Of a stretch of 64,000 bases of DNA, positions 8,432 to 19,879 are shown in pieces (within the stretch, counting starts at the first letter, position 1; every line of letters starts with the position of its first letter). The notes beneath the pieces were generated by a model. That model was given only the letters and a program-made list of their open reading frames with translations. It did not search any database and had not been told where the DNA came from. This DNA comes from Beta vulgaris subsp. vulgaris (lineage: Eukaryota > Streptophyta > Magnoliopsida > Caryophyllales > Amaranthaceae): positions 47,901,761 through 47,965,760 of the forward strand of contig NC_079206.1 in the NCBI RefSeq assembly GCF_026745355.1, written 5' to 3'. The translations under genes were made by a program, and so were the position numbers.

Positions 8432-11400
8432 TTAGAAAGGGATCGAAGTTGGATGTATGGAAAGCGAAATATGTTGGAGTTCGTGGAAGGTGTGAATGAG
8501 TTTTGTAAACGTGCTGTAGAACATCAACAACTTACTTGCGAGGCTAAGATTTATTGTCCTTGTGTTGATTGCTACAATGTGAATATGATTTCTTGTATTA
8601 AGACCATAAGGGATCATATTATTCGTCGTAGATTTAGGATTGAGTATTATATTTGGTTATGACATGGTGAGAAGGGAAAATATACTCAGGATAGGGTTAA
8701 TGTTGATGTTGGCACTAGTAACTCATTAGAGATTGATATGTCGAATGTCGGGGTTGAGAATGAAGTTGTGATTGAAGATCATGTTAGGATTGAAGGTGAT
8801 GATGTAGTAGTTGATGAATATGACAACTGAAATAATAGTGACATTGAGGATGAAGAGTTTGATGATGATCGATTAGGTGAGATGTTGGAAGGGGCTCGTG
8901 ACCATTGTAATGAGCGGTCACGAGTGTTTGACAGTTTGTCTGAAGCTGCTGGAAACCCCTTTTTCCAGGGTATACAAAATACACTCAATTGAGTGGGGTT
9001 TTAACTCTTTTCAACATAACACTAAAACATAATTTGACTGATGTAGGCTTCACATAACTCTTAGAAGCTTTACAAGATATGTTTCCTGAGGGTAATTTAT
9101 TACCAAAATCAACTACTATGCCAAAAATATAATGGGTCCTTAGGGTTTGGAATATGAGCGGATCGATGCATGTCCGAATGATTGCTTGTTGTATCGAAAT
9201 GCGTATGCGGACCTTTATGAATGCCCGAGGTGTGGTATGTCTCGCTACAAATTGCCGGATGGGGTTGAACCCGGACCGGGCAATACGGATTTTTCTACGA
9301 AAGTATTGTGGTATCTTCCAGTTGTGCCAAGGTTCAAGAGGCTCTTTTCTATCAAAGAAGATGCACAAAATAAGATGGCATGCTGATCGAGAAAGAAAGA
9401 TGGGATGCTTAGGCATCCACAGATTCTCCTCAATGGAAGCTATCGATTCCAGATATAGGAATATTGGTCAGGAAGCTAGGAACTTGAGACTTGCATTGTG
9501 TACGGACGAATGAACCCTTATGGTACATTAAATAGTCAACATAGTACTTGGCGTGTTCTTTTAGTGATATACAATCTTCCTCCATGGTTGTGCATGAAGC
9601 GGCTGTATATTATGTTGTCTCTCTTAATTTCTGGGCCTAAGCAGCAGGGAAATGATATAGACATCTATCTTGCACCTCTCATCGAAGATCTCAAAAAGAT
9701 GTGGGACGAAGGTGTTATGGTGTTTGATGAAGATTCTAATGAAGATGTTAGGTGTCATGCTATGCTATTCTGTACTATAAATGATTAGGGTATAAGGTCA
9801 ACAGAAAAAAGACATGTCCCATTTGTGAGAATGGTATGGAGGCTACACATTTGCCACATTGTGGGAAATTATCTATATCATTAATAGACAATTCCTACAT
9901 AGTTCTCATCCATATTGAAAGAAAAAAGCACCATTTAACGGGTTTGTTGAAAATGCTCCAGCTCCTACGCCGTTAACCGAAAAAGAAGTTTATAATCGTG
10001 TTAAGGAGATGGAGAACAATATTTGTTAAAGGGGTTAAACCTTCGGAAATTTAGAAAAAGGAGTCTATATTCTGAAGACTTCCTTATTGGAAATACTTAC
10101 CAGTTAGACATTGTCTCGACGTAATGCATATTGAAAAAAATGTTTGTGATGCAATTATCGTACTCTGTTGAATATGCCGGAAAGACTAAGGATGGTCTAA
10201 GGTTCGTAGAGATATGGAGAAATTGAAGATTGCCTAATTTATGGCCAAGGTTAAGGAAAAGCTAAGAAAGGAAAGGGAAACAACAGTATTTGCCTCCAGC
10301 TTGTATACATTGTTTAGGAAAGAGAAACGATTGTTCTGTGAGTGTTTATACGGTATTAAGGTTCCCACTGGATACTCATCTAACATGAGAAGACTTGTTT
10401 CTATGACTGATCTGAAATTAATTGGGTTGAAGTCCCCTGACTCTCATGTGATGATGCAAGTGTTTTTGCCGATTGCAATATGCGGGATTCTTCCAAAACA
10501 TATCAGGCTTGCTATCACGAGGTTGTGTTCATTTTTCAATACCATATGCAACAAGGTACTTGATCCTGATAAGTTGGATGCTTTGCAAAATGAGGTGGTG
10601 ATCCACTTTGTCAATTTGAGATGTATTTTCCACCTTTTTTTTGACATTATGGTTCACTTAGTCCTTCATTTGGTAAGGAGATTAAATGTGTAGTCCTGTG
10701 TTTCTAAGATGGGCATACCCTTTTGAGAGACATATGGGTTCTTTGAAAAAGAAAGTGAAGAATCCAGCAAGACCAGAGGCGAGTATTATTTAAGGAACAA
10801 TTGTCGAATAGGTTGGAGGATATTGTTCTTCTTATTTTGCTAAGGCTGTGACAATAGGTCTTCCAAAGTCCAGACAAGAGGGTAGATTGGAAGGCAAGGG
10901 TGGGGTCGGAATGCGACATGTTTCACCTTCATTGAGTGAGTTGAATCAAGCTCATATTTTCGTGTTGCACCATGTTAAGTTAATCCATACTTAGAAAACA
11001 TATGCGTGAATTGCGCCACAAAAATCGTCAAAAGGGAAAGGGCATTGATGAATGAGCATAATAGGTCTTTCATTGACTGGTTCCACAATAAAGTAATTGG
11101 TGAATTGTCTGCAAACAACCATCATGTACCCGATACAATTAAGTGGTTGGCATACGGTACACGTGACAATTTTAAATCGTATGAAGGGTATGATATCAAT
11201 GGATATACCTTTTACACTAAACGTCAGGATAAGAAATCAAAGGTGGCCCAGAATTGTGGGGTTTCAATGGTTGCATCATCTAGGGAGTATGCAAGTGCAA
11301 AGGATAAAACTCCGATTGATGATAAACTATCATATTATGGGATCATTCAAGAAATATGGGAGCTCGATTATTGTGACTTCACTATGCATATTTTTCAATG

Positions 11401-11740
11401 CAAGTGGGTTGATAATAAAAGTGGTTTGCAAACTAGACGAGTGCGGTTTTACTCTAGTCGATATGAGTCGTCTGCGTGACACTGAAGAACCTTTCATCCT
11501 CGCATCACAAGTAAACAAGTGTTCTATGTATCTGATCCTGTAGACACTCAGTGGTGCATTGTTATTAATGGTAAAAGGCGAATTTTAGGAGTTGGTGATG
11601 TTGATGACGAAGAAGAATATGATAAGTTTGATGATATCACCCCTTTCTCAATCCCAAATGATGATATGATGGATGTGTCTGATACTGAAAATAGTTACAT
11701 GCGAATGGATCACCAAGAAGTTATAACGGTCATCGAGTAA
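8432..11740 (+). pseudogene. TNP2-type CACTA transposase, broken
   Basis: Family parts appear in order but in shifting frames with stops. A transposase-associated N-terminal domain lies at 8432-8662 (RDRSWMYGKRN, then CPCVDCYN). An acidic linker is at 8690-8960. The catalytic Transposase_21 region (about 9140-9800) includes ACPNDCLLYRNAYADLYECP, WYLPVVPRFKRLFS and MNPYGTLNSQHSTW. A DUF4218-like region (10260-10930) includes EKRLFCECLYGIKVPTGYSS and MMQVFLPIAICGILPKH. A DUF4216-like region (11120-11740) includes GYDINGYTFYTKRQDKKS and IWELDYCDFT. The intact enzyme would cut and paste CACTA ends in the nucleus. At least five frame breaks exclude function, though some could be unrecognised introns. 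Confidence 0.9.
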
Positions 11741-11896
11741 CTTATTGACCAAAATTAAAGGTAAAAAATGTTCTATATGAGTAAGTTGAATTATAAATTA
11801 ATGTACTTATAATAGATTTCGTTACAATAATGTGTTGATATATATTGTCTTAAATTTCGTTAACACTTTTTGTTGTTTCTATGTATATGATACAGA

Positions 11897-12510
11897 TATG
11901 GCTAATGACGGTTCGAGTGATCATTCATCGGAGTCCGATGCACCTTTTCACCCAGAAAAGGAGGTTGACTAAGGAGAGGACAGTGATCGTGCTGCAGATG
12001 CCTTTGATGAGTGGATGGAAAGATTTGAACTAAATGCTGATAGGAATGCTTTACTTGGCGTTGAGGTGACATCTGATCAGCAGCCACCCCCCTTAGGTTC
12101 GTGTTTATTTGATTATTGTAAATTTCGTTCTCTAATTTAATTTCCTTATTTTGATTCTTGGATCGACATCAGACCACTGCATATTATGGTTCACAAGGGA
12201 GCGGGAAGAAGTCAAGTGGGAATCCAAAGGCATCTAGAAAGAGTAAAAGAGGTCCCATGATGAATCTCCACAACATAGGAGATATGGTCTTGGAGTTGGA
12301 TGATTTGGGAAGACCAACAGGTAAATAGTTATAATTTATCATGCTTATTACAATTTTATGTTTGGATTTCTAATTGTTTGCTTTATTAGGTGAATGGCGA
12401 GCCAATTATGGTATTTGGATCGGTCTTTCTATACGGAAGCTTAACATCAATTGGTCATGGAGACACATTTCTCCTACCTTGTTGGATTTGATGTGGACAA
12501 ACACTATGGT
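11897..12510 (+). pseudogene. Second CACTA gene remnant (TNP1/Ptta-type plant transposase)
   Basis: Starts with ATG at 11897 (MANDGSSDHSSESDAPFHP), followed by an acidic segment, then separated blocks that look like exons: SGNPKASRKSKRGPMMNL, MVLELDDLGRPTG and EWRANYGIWIGLSIRKLN. This pattern of a short variable acidic start and a G-W-x-I-G core fits the second protein family of CACTA elements (plant transposase Ptta/En/Spm). A stop after 11970 and unclear splice sites leave it broken or unresolved. Confidence 0.6.
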
Positions 12511-12514
12511 AAGA

Positions 12515-13100
12515 CATGTATTTAATAGTTGTTTTGGATTTCATACTAGTTAAAGTTATAAACACCTCAAACACCATATATGTACTTAGTTTCATGTATT
12601 TAATAGTAGTTTTGTTTAGTAATACAAAATATAGCCATGTTGGAACCAAAAGAAGTCATTTTAGCCCATTTTGGGCCATTTTCCTTGAAAATCAATGAAT
12701 ATGAATAGTTTCATGCTAGTTTAAGTTATAAACACCTCAAACATATCATATATACACTTAGTTTCATGTGTTTAATAGTAGTTTGATTGGTAATACACAA
12801 TATAGCCATGTTGGAACCAAAAGAAGCCATTTTAGCCCATTTTGGGCCATTTTCCTTGAAAATGAATGAATATGAATAGTTTCATGCTACTTTATGTTAT
12901 AAACACCTCAAACATATCATATATACTTAGTTTCATGTGTTTAATAGTAGTTGAATTGAAATTTGGATGGTGGATGTTGGAGATGTTGGTTGTTGGATGG
13001 AAGTTTGGATGATGTATGTTAGAGATGGTGGTTGTTGGATGGAATTTTGAATTTGGATGGATGTTGTAGATGTTGGTTGTTGTACAGGTTAATTTCTAAT
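12515..13100. repeat. Tandem repeats inside the first CACTA element
   Basis: Three diverged units of roughly 180 bp run from about 12515 to 12960. Each includes tagccatgttggaaccaaaa and ttttagcccattttgggcc. They are followed to about 13100 by short ggatgttg-type repeats. The second CACTA element carries a comparable array in the same relative place (24420-24748, resuming at 27967). Confidence 0.8.
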
Positions 13101-13254
13101 TATGGGTTTATCTAATTTACAAACGGAGCTCTGCCGAAATTTATGTAGAAATTTTATTGCATATTGCTGCATTCTGCTTGCTGCATAGCTTCCTCAAGTT
13201 TGCATAGCTTCCCAATTATGTATACACGCATATAATTTTTTTTTAAAAAAAAAA

Positions 13255-13605
13255 GCATATTGCTGCGGTTTCTGGGGGAAAACCGCAACAATATCCTTTA
13301 TGTTATTATTAATTAAGGTATATTGCTGCGGTTTTTGGGGAAAACCTCATCAATATGCCTTTTATAATTATTAAATAACAAATATTGCTGCAGTTTTCCC
13401 CCAAAAATCGCAGTAATATTCTCTTTCATCCTGCCATAACATGAATATATTGCTGCAGTTTTACATAGAAACCGCAGCAATATCTTCAAATATTGTTGCG
13501 GTTCAAAACCGCAGCAATATAATAATTACCTATTGTTGCCCCCTTAATTGTTGCGCGCCCAAAACCGCCGCAATAGGCCACTTAAGAACCGCATCAATAA
13601 GCATT
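13255..13605. repeat. Right subterminal repeats of the first CACTA element
   Basis: Five or more inverted pairs of the same word found at the left end (tattgctgcggttt / aaaccgcagcaatat), each pair separated by a few bases. They mirror the left block, as in typical CACTA termini. Confidence 0.85.
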
Positions 13606-13618
13606 TATTCTACTAGTG

Positions 13619-14340
13619 GTGGTGGTCGATATTTTCTGTTGTTTGTCGATGATTATAGTCGGATGTGCTTGCTATATTTTTTGAAATACATATCTGAGAC
13701 ATTTGACTACAAAAAGTTCAAGTCCCTGGTAGAGAAACAATGTGGGTGTCAAATCAAGAAACTTCGTACCGACCGAGGTGGAGAGTCTGTGTCAGATGAG
13801 TTCAATACATAGTGTGAGAACAATGAAATTCATCGAGAACTCACAGCACCTCGCACACCACAACATAATGGGATTGCAGAACGGAAAAACCGCACAATTG
13901 TAGAGATGGCGAGAAGCATGATGAAGCAAGAAGTGTTATGAAGCATTTCTTGGGGAGGTCGTCGCTACAACGTTCTATATCCTTAATATCTCTCCTACTA
14001 AGGCGGTCTACAACAGAACTCCATATGAAGCATGGAGAGGTAACAAGCCCAAGGTAAGCCACTTATGTGTTTTTGGATGTATAGCTTATGCTTTGGTGAA
14101 TTCTCAATTTCGCAAAAATCTTGATAACAAATCAGTAAAATGTATCTTTGTGGGATATAATACTAAATCCAAAGCATATAAGTTATATAATTCTGTGAGT
14201 GGCAAAGTTTTGATTAGCAGGGATGTTGTGTTTAATGAAGATGCAAGATGAAACTTTAACTCTAATGTTGTAAGTTCAACTTTTCTGCTGCAAACCATGA
14301 TGAACTTGTTGGTGGGAGCACACTTGAACATGACTCTCCA
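13619..14340 (+). pseudogene. Copia integrase, catalytic part (right of the CACTA insertion)
   Basis: Resumes the integrase core with RYFLLFVDDYSRMCLLYFLK (first Asp in DDYSR), LRTDRGGE (second region) and TPQHNGIAERKNRTIVEMAR. The C-terminal part follows, with LCVFGCIAYALVNSQ and KCIFVGY-like text near 14060-14150. A stop at 13810 and a frameshift near 13940 break it. The enzyme would insert element cDNA. Confidence 0.88.
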
Positions 14341-14479
14341 AGTTCCACTGCAAAGAGCCCTAACGCATCACCAGTTGCAAGTAGTGGCACAACTCCCTCT
14401 AGTAGGGGAAGATCATTCTCTTTGAACACAACGGTACCAGATTCAGCTAGTGAAACTCCTCCCAGAAAATTCAAATCAT

Positions 14480-15351
14480 TGAAAGACATTTATGAGTCAT
14501 GTTCTTTTGCATTATATGTCACAGAACCAACTTCTTTTGAAGAAGCACTTGACAATGAAGAATGGGAGGCTACAATGACAGAGGAGATATGAGCAATCGA
14601 GCACAACCAGACATGGGAATTGGTTGCTTTACCGGAAGGACAAAAACCCATTGGTTTAAAGTGGATTTCAAAATCAAGCATCATGCTAACAGAATCATTC
14701 ATAAATTCAAATCTGGGCTCATGGCGAAAGGATATGCTCAACATCAATGACTTTGATGAAACGTTCTCACCGGTGGCTCGTTTTGAAACGGTGAGAACTC
14801 TTTTATTTCTAGCTGCCAAAATGAATCTTCCTGTTTATCAATTTGATGTGAAATTTGCCTTTCTAAATGAGAACTAGAAGAGGAATTTTATGTGTCACAA
14901 CCTGATGGATTTGTTGTTAGTGACAAGGAAGAAAAGGTGTATAAGCTTAAGAACGCCCTTTATAGGCTTAAACAAGCACAGAGGGCGTGGTACAAAAAGA
15001 TTTGACTCTTATTTTCTAGGGAATGGGTTTGTAAGGAGTGAAAATGAACCAACTATGTATGTGAAAAAGAATGATAATGGTGATTTCTTATTTGTCTGCA
15101 TTTATGTTAACAACATGATTTATTTTGGGTCTTTTGAAACTCTTGTTTCCAATTTTAAGTCTTGCATGCAAAGTGAATTTGATATGTCAGATTTAGGGAA
15201 ATTACAATACTTTCTTGGTCTTGAAGTGAAACAAGAATATGATGGAATATTTTGTTCTCAAAGAAAGTATGCAAAAGATCTTCTCTTGCGGTTTCAGATG
15301 CAAAATTGCAAGGCTGCAACTACCCCCATGAATGCTAGCGACAAGTTTTAG
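14480..15351 (+). pseudogene. Copia reverse transcriptase with altered catalytic site
   Basis: Shows [51 protein letters not shown] and DLGKLQYFLGLEVKQ, the standard Copia RT blocks, over several frames. The catalytic YVDD box reads YVNN (in VCIYVNNMIYFG, near 15100-15130). Both metal-binding aspartates are therefore asparagine, which would abolish polymerase activity even without the frameshifts at about 14590, 14740 and 14875. Confidence 0.9.
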
Positions 15352-16050
15352 CTTGAAGATGGTACACAACCTGCAGATGCAACTTACTACAGGAGTCTAA
15401 TTGGCGGACTTAATTATTTGACACACACACACGTCCAAATACCATGTACTCTGTGAGTGTTTTGTCAAGGTACATGCACGAGCCTACAAAGCAACATCTA
15501 GGTGCAACAAAGCGAGTGCTCCATTATATTGCTGGAACTGTAGAGTTTGGTATCCGGCATTCCAAGGATGCCAATTTTAGATTACTTGGGTATAGTAACA
15601 GTGATTGGGCAGGCTGTGTGGATGACAGAAAAAGCACCTTTGGTCATGTTTTCAGTCTAGGTTCAGGAGCGATATCTTGGAGTTCCAAGAAGCAGGATGT
15701 TGTTGCTTTTTATTCTTTGGAAGCTAAGTATGTCGTTGTGACATCTGCAGCATGCCTACCTATGTGGTTAAGGCGACTATTGGTTGATATCCATCATAAC
15801 CAAGATGATGCAACTGAAGTTTTTTGTGATAACAAAGGTACTAATGCAATGACCAAAAATCCAGCTTTTCATAGCCGAACCAAGCATATTAACATCGGCT
15901 ATCACTTCATTCAAAGTCTCACAGCAAAGGGGGAGTTAGAGCTGCATTTTTGTCCAACCAATGAGTAGGCTGCTGATAATCTAACGAAGGCTCTTCCTCA
16001 AGCTAAGCATTATTATTTTCGACAGCTTCTTGGAGTCTGCATATTTGAAG
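15352..16050 (+). pseudogene. Copia RNase H region
   Basis: One long frame (15444-15968) carries HLGATKRVLHYIAGT, GYSNSDWAGCVDDRKSTFGH, AISWSSKKQDVVAFYSLEAK, VFCDNKGT and RTKHINIGYHFI, the usual Copia RNase H blocks. It continues past a stop at 15966 as AADNLTKALPQAKH. The AEY in the usual EAEY motif reads AKY. Confidence 0.9.
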
Positions 16051-16060
16051 CAAGGGGGAG
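16051..16060 (+). other. Copia polypurine tract
   Basis: caagggggag lies directly before the 3' LTR and is the expected primer site for plus-strand DNA synthesis. Confidence 0.8.
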
Positions 16061-16330
16061 TATTTGACTAAGTGCTTCTATATTAGTCAATTCCTAGTTA
16101 ATAGCTTATTACTTAGTAGCTTGTTAGACGTGGAGGATGTAGTCAAGTAAATTAGTTATGGAAGTGGGTCCATGATTCCACCCTTGATTCCCATTATGTT
16201 TTCCTTCTTTCTAGTAATGTTTGTTTTGATGTAGCTTATAAAAGCTCTGTATGTTTGTTACTTTGACTATCAAGTTAATAAAGCAAGTTTACTCGCACTT
16301 ACTTGTCACCACTTATTTTATTTTCCAACA
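16061..16330 (+). repeat. 3' LTR of the Copia element
   Basis: The uninterrupted 270-bp LTR. It begins TATTTGACTAAG, where the 5' copy has TGTTTGATTAAG, so its first dinucleotide has mutated from TG to TA. It ends ccaaca and is followed by GAATG, the target duplication partner of CAATG at 2219-2223. Confidence 0.9.
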
Positions 16331-16768
16331 GAATGGAAGACATTGACTATTGATTATATTCTACTGATGGAGTTTGTGTTTTGAAACCACACATTTTCTA
16401 ATTGCTTTTGATTTCTCTGTCCTCTCTTTAATTTGTGAGGCAAAATTAAATATAAAACTAAAAATAAACACATGAAGAAAATTCTAAAGTAGAATTTCTA
16501 TCCTACTACAATATTCGTCAAAAATTGGAACGAGAATTTCCTATCAACGATGAGCTATTAGGTATCGACTAGTAAATCATTGAATTTTCTATCCTAAATT
16601 ATTCTTCTCTTCAGTTGTTTGACAATCCTCTCTACACTTCCTTTTCATATTTCTCTAAATGTAACAACTAAAAAGAAGCACAAGAAGCAAATTCTAAAGG
16701 AGAATTCCTATGCTGCTACAATGTTCATGAAAAATTGGAACAAGTTACATTGATCAGCTATTAGGTAT
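16331..16768. repeat. Imperfect direct repeat flanking a solo LTR
   Basis: A segment of about 200 bp (about 16463-16660) recurs in diverged form from about 16665. The second copy is cut at 16768 by the solo LTR and resumes at 17419 to about 17560. Shared words include aaaattggaac, gctattaggtat and tattcttctc. No gene recognised. Confidence 0.6.
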
Positions 16769-17418
16769 TGTAGAGAGGTTTTCGTAAAGTGTTGAAGACG
16801 TGAAAGTCGTAATGTAAAGTGCTTTTTATTCGAAAAACCTTCATGTATTTATAGGAAAATACTAAAAAAGATAGAAAAGTAGACTGCACGTGACATAGAG
16901 GAGTGTTGCACGCACACGACTCTATGCGACGCACAATGCTACATGTAACACATTTTGGTGCACCTGACACAGTTGGACCTGTGCGCTTGGCACACGTGGT
17001 GTGCCAGGCGCACCTCCTTGTTCATGACACAGTTTGACAACCTATTTAGAAAACGCGTTTTAACTATTTTCGTTTCTCTTTTAAATTCGGAAATATGATA
17101 TTACAGGATATTCGATTTTAATTATAAAAATATCTTTGAAATAATTTATTTATTAATATAAAATAATTAATTATTATTAAACAGTTAATTGGGCTTTTTC
17201 AAAGAATTGGGCTTGAGATATTCTTCATGGGCACAAAAAACAAATAATTATCTTGAATAATTAATTGGTTTAAAATAAAATTAAATTAAACTTTAACATT
17301 TTAAAAATAGTTTTAGGCTGGCTTTTCGGACTGCTCTTCCTTTGGGTTGGACCAATTAAGACCGCGATATGTTTCATCATTGGATCCTTAAATAGGGAGA
17401 CACGATTATGTGTCTACA
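16769..17418. mobile_element. Solo LTR, 650 bp
   Basis: Starts tgtagag and ends tctaca, giving TG...CA with short inverted ends. It is flanked by GGTAT (16764-16768) and TGTAT (17419-17423), a 5-bp target duplication with one change. The interrupted direct repeat around it reads through correctly when it is removed. It carries a TATA-like tatttatagg near 16847, as LTR promoters do. No internal retroelement genes remain, so it probably arose by LTR-LTR recombination. Confidence 0.7.
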
Positions 17419-17619
17419 TGTATCGATTAGTAGTTAGTGAATCTTCTATCCCAGATTATTCTTCTCACTTTCCATTTTTAGTTGCTTGACAATACTATCT
17501 ACAATTTTGTTTCACACATCTTACTTATCCCATTTTTCTAAACAACCCATCAATCATTTTCTCTCAGTTATCGCAGACTTTATCTTACTTCTTTTCCACA
17601 GCCACCAAAGTGAGTGTTA

Positions 17620-18130
17620 GATTTGGTAAACTCCCTTGATTGGAATGATATCCTTAATCACATTATATAGGTTACAACCTAAAGTATGATGAAGCATGGT
17701 TCCACTGATGTGGTTTAGTGTATGAATCATTCTTTTGGCTTTACCATTTTGAGATGGTGTGGGGCCTGAGAATCTAAATACCATTCCGTAGTGATGCAAA
17801 CTGTTTGGAGGGAGTATTATCAAATTTCACGACCATAATCACTTTGAAAAAGCTTTGATATAGCGTTCAAATTGGGTTTTGATATAAGCATGGTAAGCAC
17901 GAGATTTATGAGAAAGGGGAACCGTCCACACATAATGAGTGAAATCATCAATGAGAAATATTTATGACCTAAACTACTACGAATCGGAGATGTCCATAGA
18001 TCGGCACGTATAACATCAAAAGCACAATTTGTAATACTAGTGGAATCATAAAAAGGAAGTTTAATGTATTTTCGAATTTGACAAGAATGACAAAAATTGG
18101 AGTCATGCTCCTTATGCCAAACAATAGAGT
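17620..18130 (-). pseudogene. Copia integrase fragment
   Basis: On the minus strand it reads HDSNFCHSCQIRKYIKLPFY (pre-integrase finger), then FDVIRADLWTSP, KYFSLM and FQSDYGREI. In another frame follows GPTPSQNGKAKRMIHTLNHI, which matches the integrase block usually reading SQQNGKAERK. A fragment of a different Copia family from the one at 2.2-16.3 kb; no LTRs seen next to it. Confidence 0.8.
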
Positions 18131-18631
18131 TATTATTTCTAAGAAAACTTCTACTAAATGACGTAATGTTAATATTTTAAGAGTCCATATTTGTATGAGT
18201 TATTTGTTTCCTAAAATTTTGCAACCTATTTTACCGTTTCCAAAAAAAAAAAAATGGTTCATGGCGATATTCCTTTTTTCAAATTTGAATTTGTATGTTC
18301 TTTTAATTTAAACTAGATATTCATTTACAATATATTTTTTATCATTGCAACCTATATTCTTTTATAATTGGAGATTTAAATGTTTAATTTTAAATTATGT
18401 GTTCTTTTTTCTTGAAAAGTTATCAAAAAAAGTTCATATTTTTTTCTAATATGTTTTTTCGGGTGCACAATGAGCACTATGCACCCTACTGCATAATCCA
18501 TGCTTTGCCACTTCACACTACCCTTCTCTTCTTTTCCTAGCTTTTTGTTTCTATAGTAAGCAGGAAGTTCTAGAGAAGGGAGTACATATTCGAAAATAAA
18601 TATCCATGATTGAAAGAAAAATTGATAGGAA
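18131..18631. other. AT-rich spacer, nothing recognised
   Basis: About 500 bases of AT-rich sequence with homopolymer runs (for example 18240-18254). I see no gene, RNA or element ends. Confidence 0.4.
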
Positions 18632-19340
18632 CAGTCCCAATTATGGGAGTTCCGTCATTATCAGTCTCAACTTGAGGTATATTTTTAATAAATAGTCCCA
18701 TTTAATTGGTGAGCGGTTTAACTGGTTATTTTTTTTTAGTATCCTTTATTGGCTTTACCCTCCTCTTTTTCTCTCTTCCCTCCTCCCTCCTTCCTCCCCT
18801 ACCACCCTCCCTCTCCTCTGCCAGGCTGCCACCCCAAAACCCCTGTATCATGTCGCCGATGAAAGCCCCTCCCCTCCTAATCCTTTCTTTTTCTCCTCTA
18901 TTGGAGGGTCCTAATACATTTATCGGTGGCACGCCACTAGTCTGCCACCGCTTGACTGGTTGCTGAGTTCCTACTTAGTTTCTCCATATTTCTCCTTGGT
19001 GTTGCGGTGCTCTAGTGGATTTTTCGCTGCTCAATTTTTAGGGTGCGTGGGGGAGGGGTAGTAGGGGAAGGGATTTTGAGGGTGGGGAAGGGTGACAAGG
19101 GAGGAGGTTTCGAGGGTGGGGGATAGGGTGGTAAGTTGGGGAGCGGAGGGGGTGGCTTGCTTGCTTGTGGAAGTTTTGGGGGTAGGGGAAAGTGTGGTGG
19201 TTTGGTAAGTTTTACCTATTGTAGAAAATCATTTACCTGTTAGAACCATTTTTGTAAAACATGCCCTAAATCTAGGACCACTAAGGATTAATCAAATGTT
19301 TGGACTAACAAAGGCGGAATGACCATAGTTCATATTTTTC
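18632..19340. mobile_element. Possible Mutator-like relic
   Basis: The left end around 18642-18666 (tatgggagttccgtcattat) weakly matches the complement of the right end around 19306-19330 (tatggtcattccgcctttgt). The interior goes from CT-rich (18750-18830) to GT-rich (19040-19205), the layout of the MULE at 2448-3594. I found no clear target duplication, so this is a tentative call. The open frames in the CT-rich part are low-complexity. Confidence 0.3.
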
Positions 19341-19669
19341 CAGTCAACTTTTCCATGATTAAGTTGAAGTTGATAAACAAGTCAAATCTTTTGAGTATAA
19401 CTAAAAAATTAGATAAAGAATTGTGGAACCTTGTTAAATTTGTTTCAATATGTAAATTTAAATGTTTCAACTTTTTATGATATTTTTATTAAACGTGAAT
19501 AAAAATATTATAGATCAAATGTATGAACTAAAGATCACATAAAATAAAAATGGATTCTCTTTTATAGAATAAATTGAATAATATATAGGGAAAATTTTCT
19601 AAACAAACCTTTTATATCGCATTTTGTGATAAACAACCTCCTAAATTTTTTCTGACAACTTAATACCTT
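19341..19669. other. AT-rich spacer
   Basis: No gene or repeat recognised. The bases CTT at 19667-19669 would be the left half of the target duplication of the second CACTA element. Confidence 0.4.
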
Positions 19670-19719
19670 CACTAGTGGAAAAAACCTTATATGTCACTTT
19701 GTACGGGACGCGGTTTTAC

Positions 19720-19875
19720 AAAAACCACATCCGAAAATGAACAAAAAAATGCGAGGGAAGCTAGCAAAGAAAAGCGGATGCGGTCCAAAAAAAAACCGCA
19801 TCAGATTTATTAGGGGATGCGGTTTTTTTCGAACCTGATGCGGTTTATAGGACCGCATCCGCTTTTCTGTTTAAT
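19720..19875. repeat. Subterminal repeats of the second CACTA element
   Basis: Several copies of gatgcggttt and its complement aaccgcatc, arranged as facing pairs. The layout matches the first CACTA element but the word differs. Confidence 0.8.
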
Positions 19876-19879
19876 GATT

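Larger units (their letters stand above)
6982..13618 (+). mobile_element. CACTA (En/Spm-type) transposon inserted in the Copia integrase
   Basis: Terminal inverted repeats begin CACTAGTAGAATAAATGC and are mirrored at 13601-13618. The 3-bp target duplication GTG is at 6979-6981 and 13619-13621. Removing the element restores the Copia integrase between SVESLG and RYFLLFVDDYSR. The element has palindromic subterminal repeats at both ends, a CT-rich leader, a decayed TNP2-type transposase (8432-11740), remains of a second gene (11897-12500) and an internal tandem array (12515-12960). Length 6,637 bp. Stops and frameshifts mean it cannot encode its own transposase. Confidence 0.95.
2224..16330 (+). 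mobile_element. Decayed Copia LTR retrotransposon, heavily interrupted
   Basis: A single Ty1/Copia element on the plus strand. The 5' LTR is 2224-5225 (enlarged by insertions) and the 3' LTR is 16061-16330. A tRNA-Met-type primer binding site follows the 5' LTR and a polypurine tract precedes the 3' LTR. Between them, in Copia order, lie gag, protease, integrase, reverse transcriptase and RNase H. Flanking bases CAATG and GAATG form a 5-bp target duplication with one change. All coding parts carry stops and frameshifts, and the integrase is split by a CACTA transposon (6982-13618). The element is dead, and the insertions into it are younger than it is. Confidence 0.93.
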
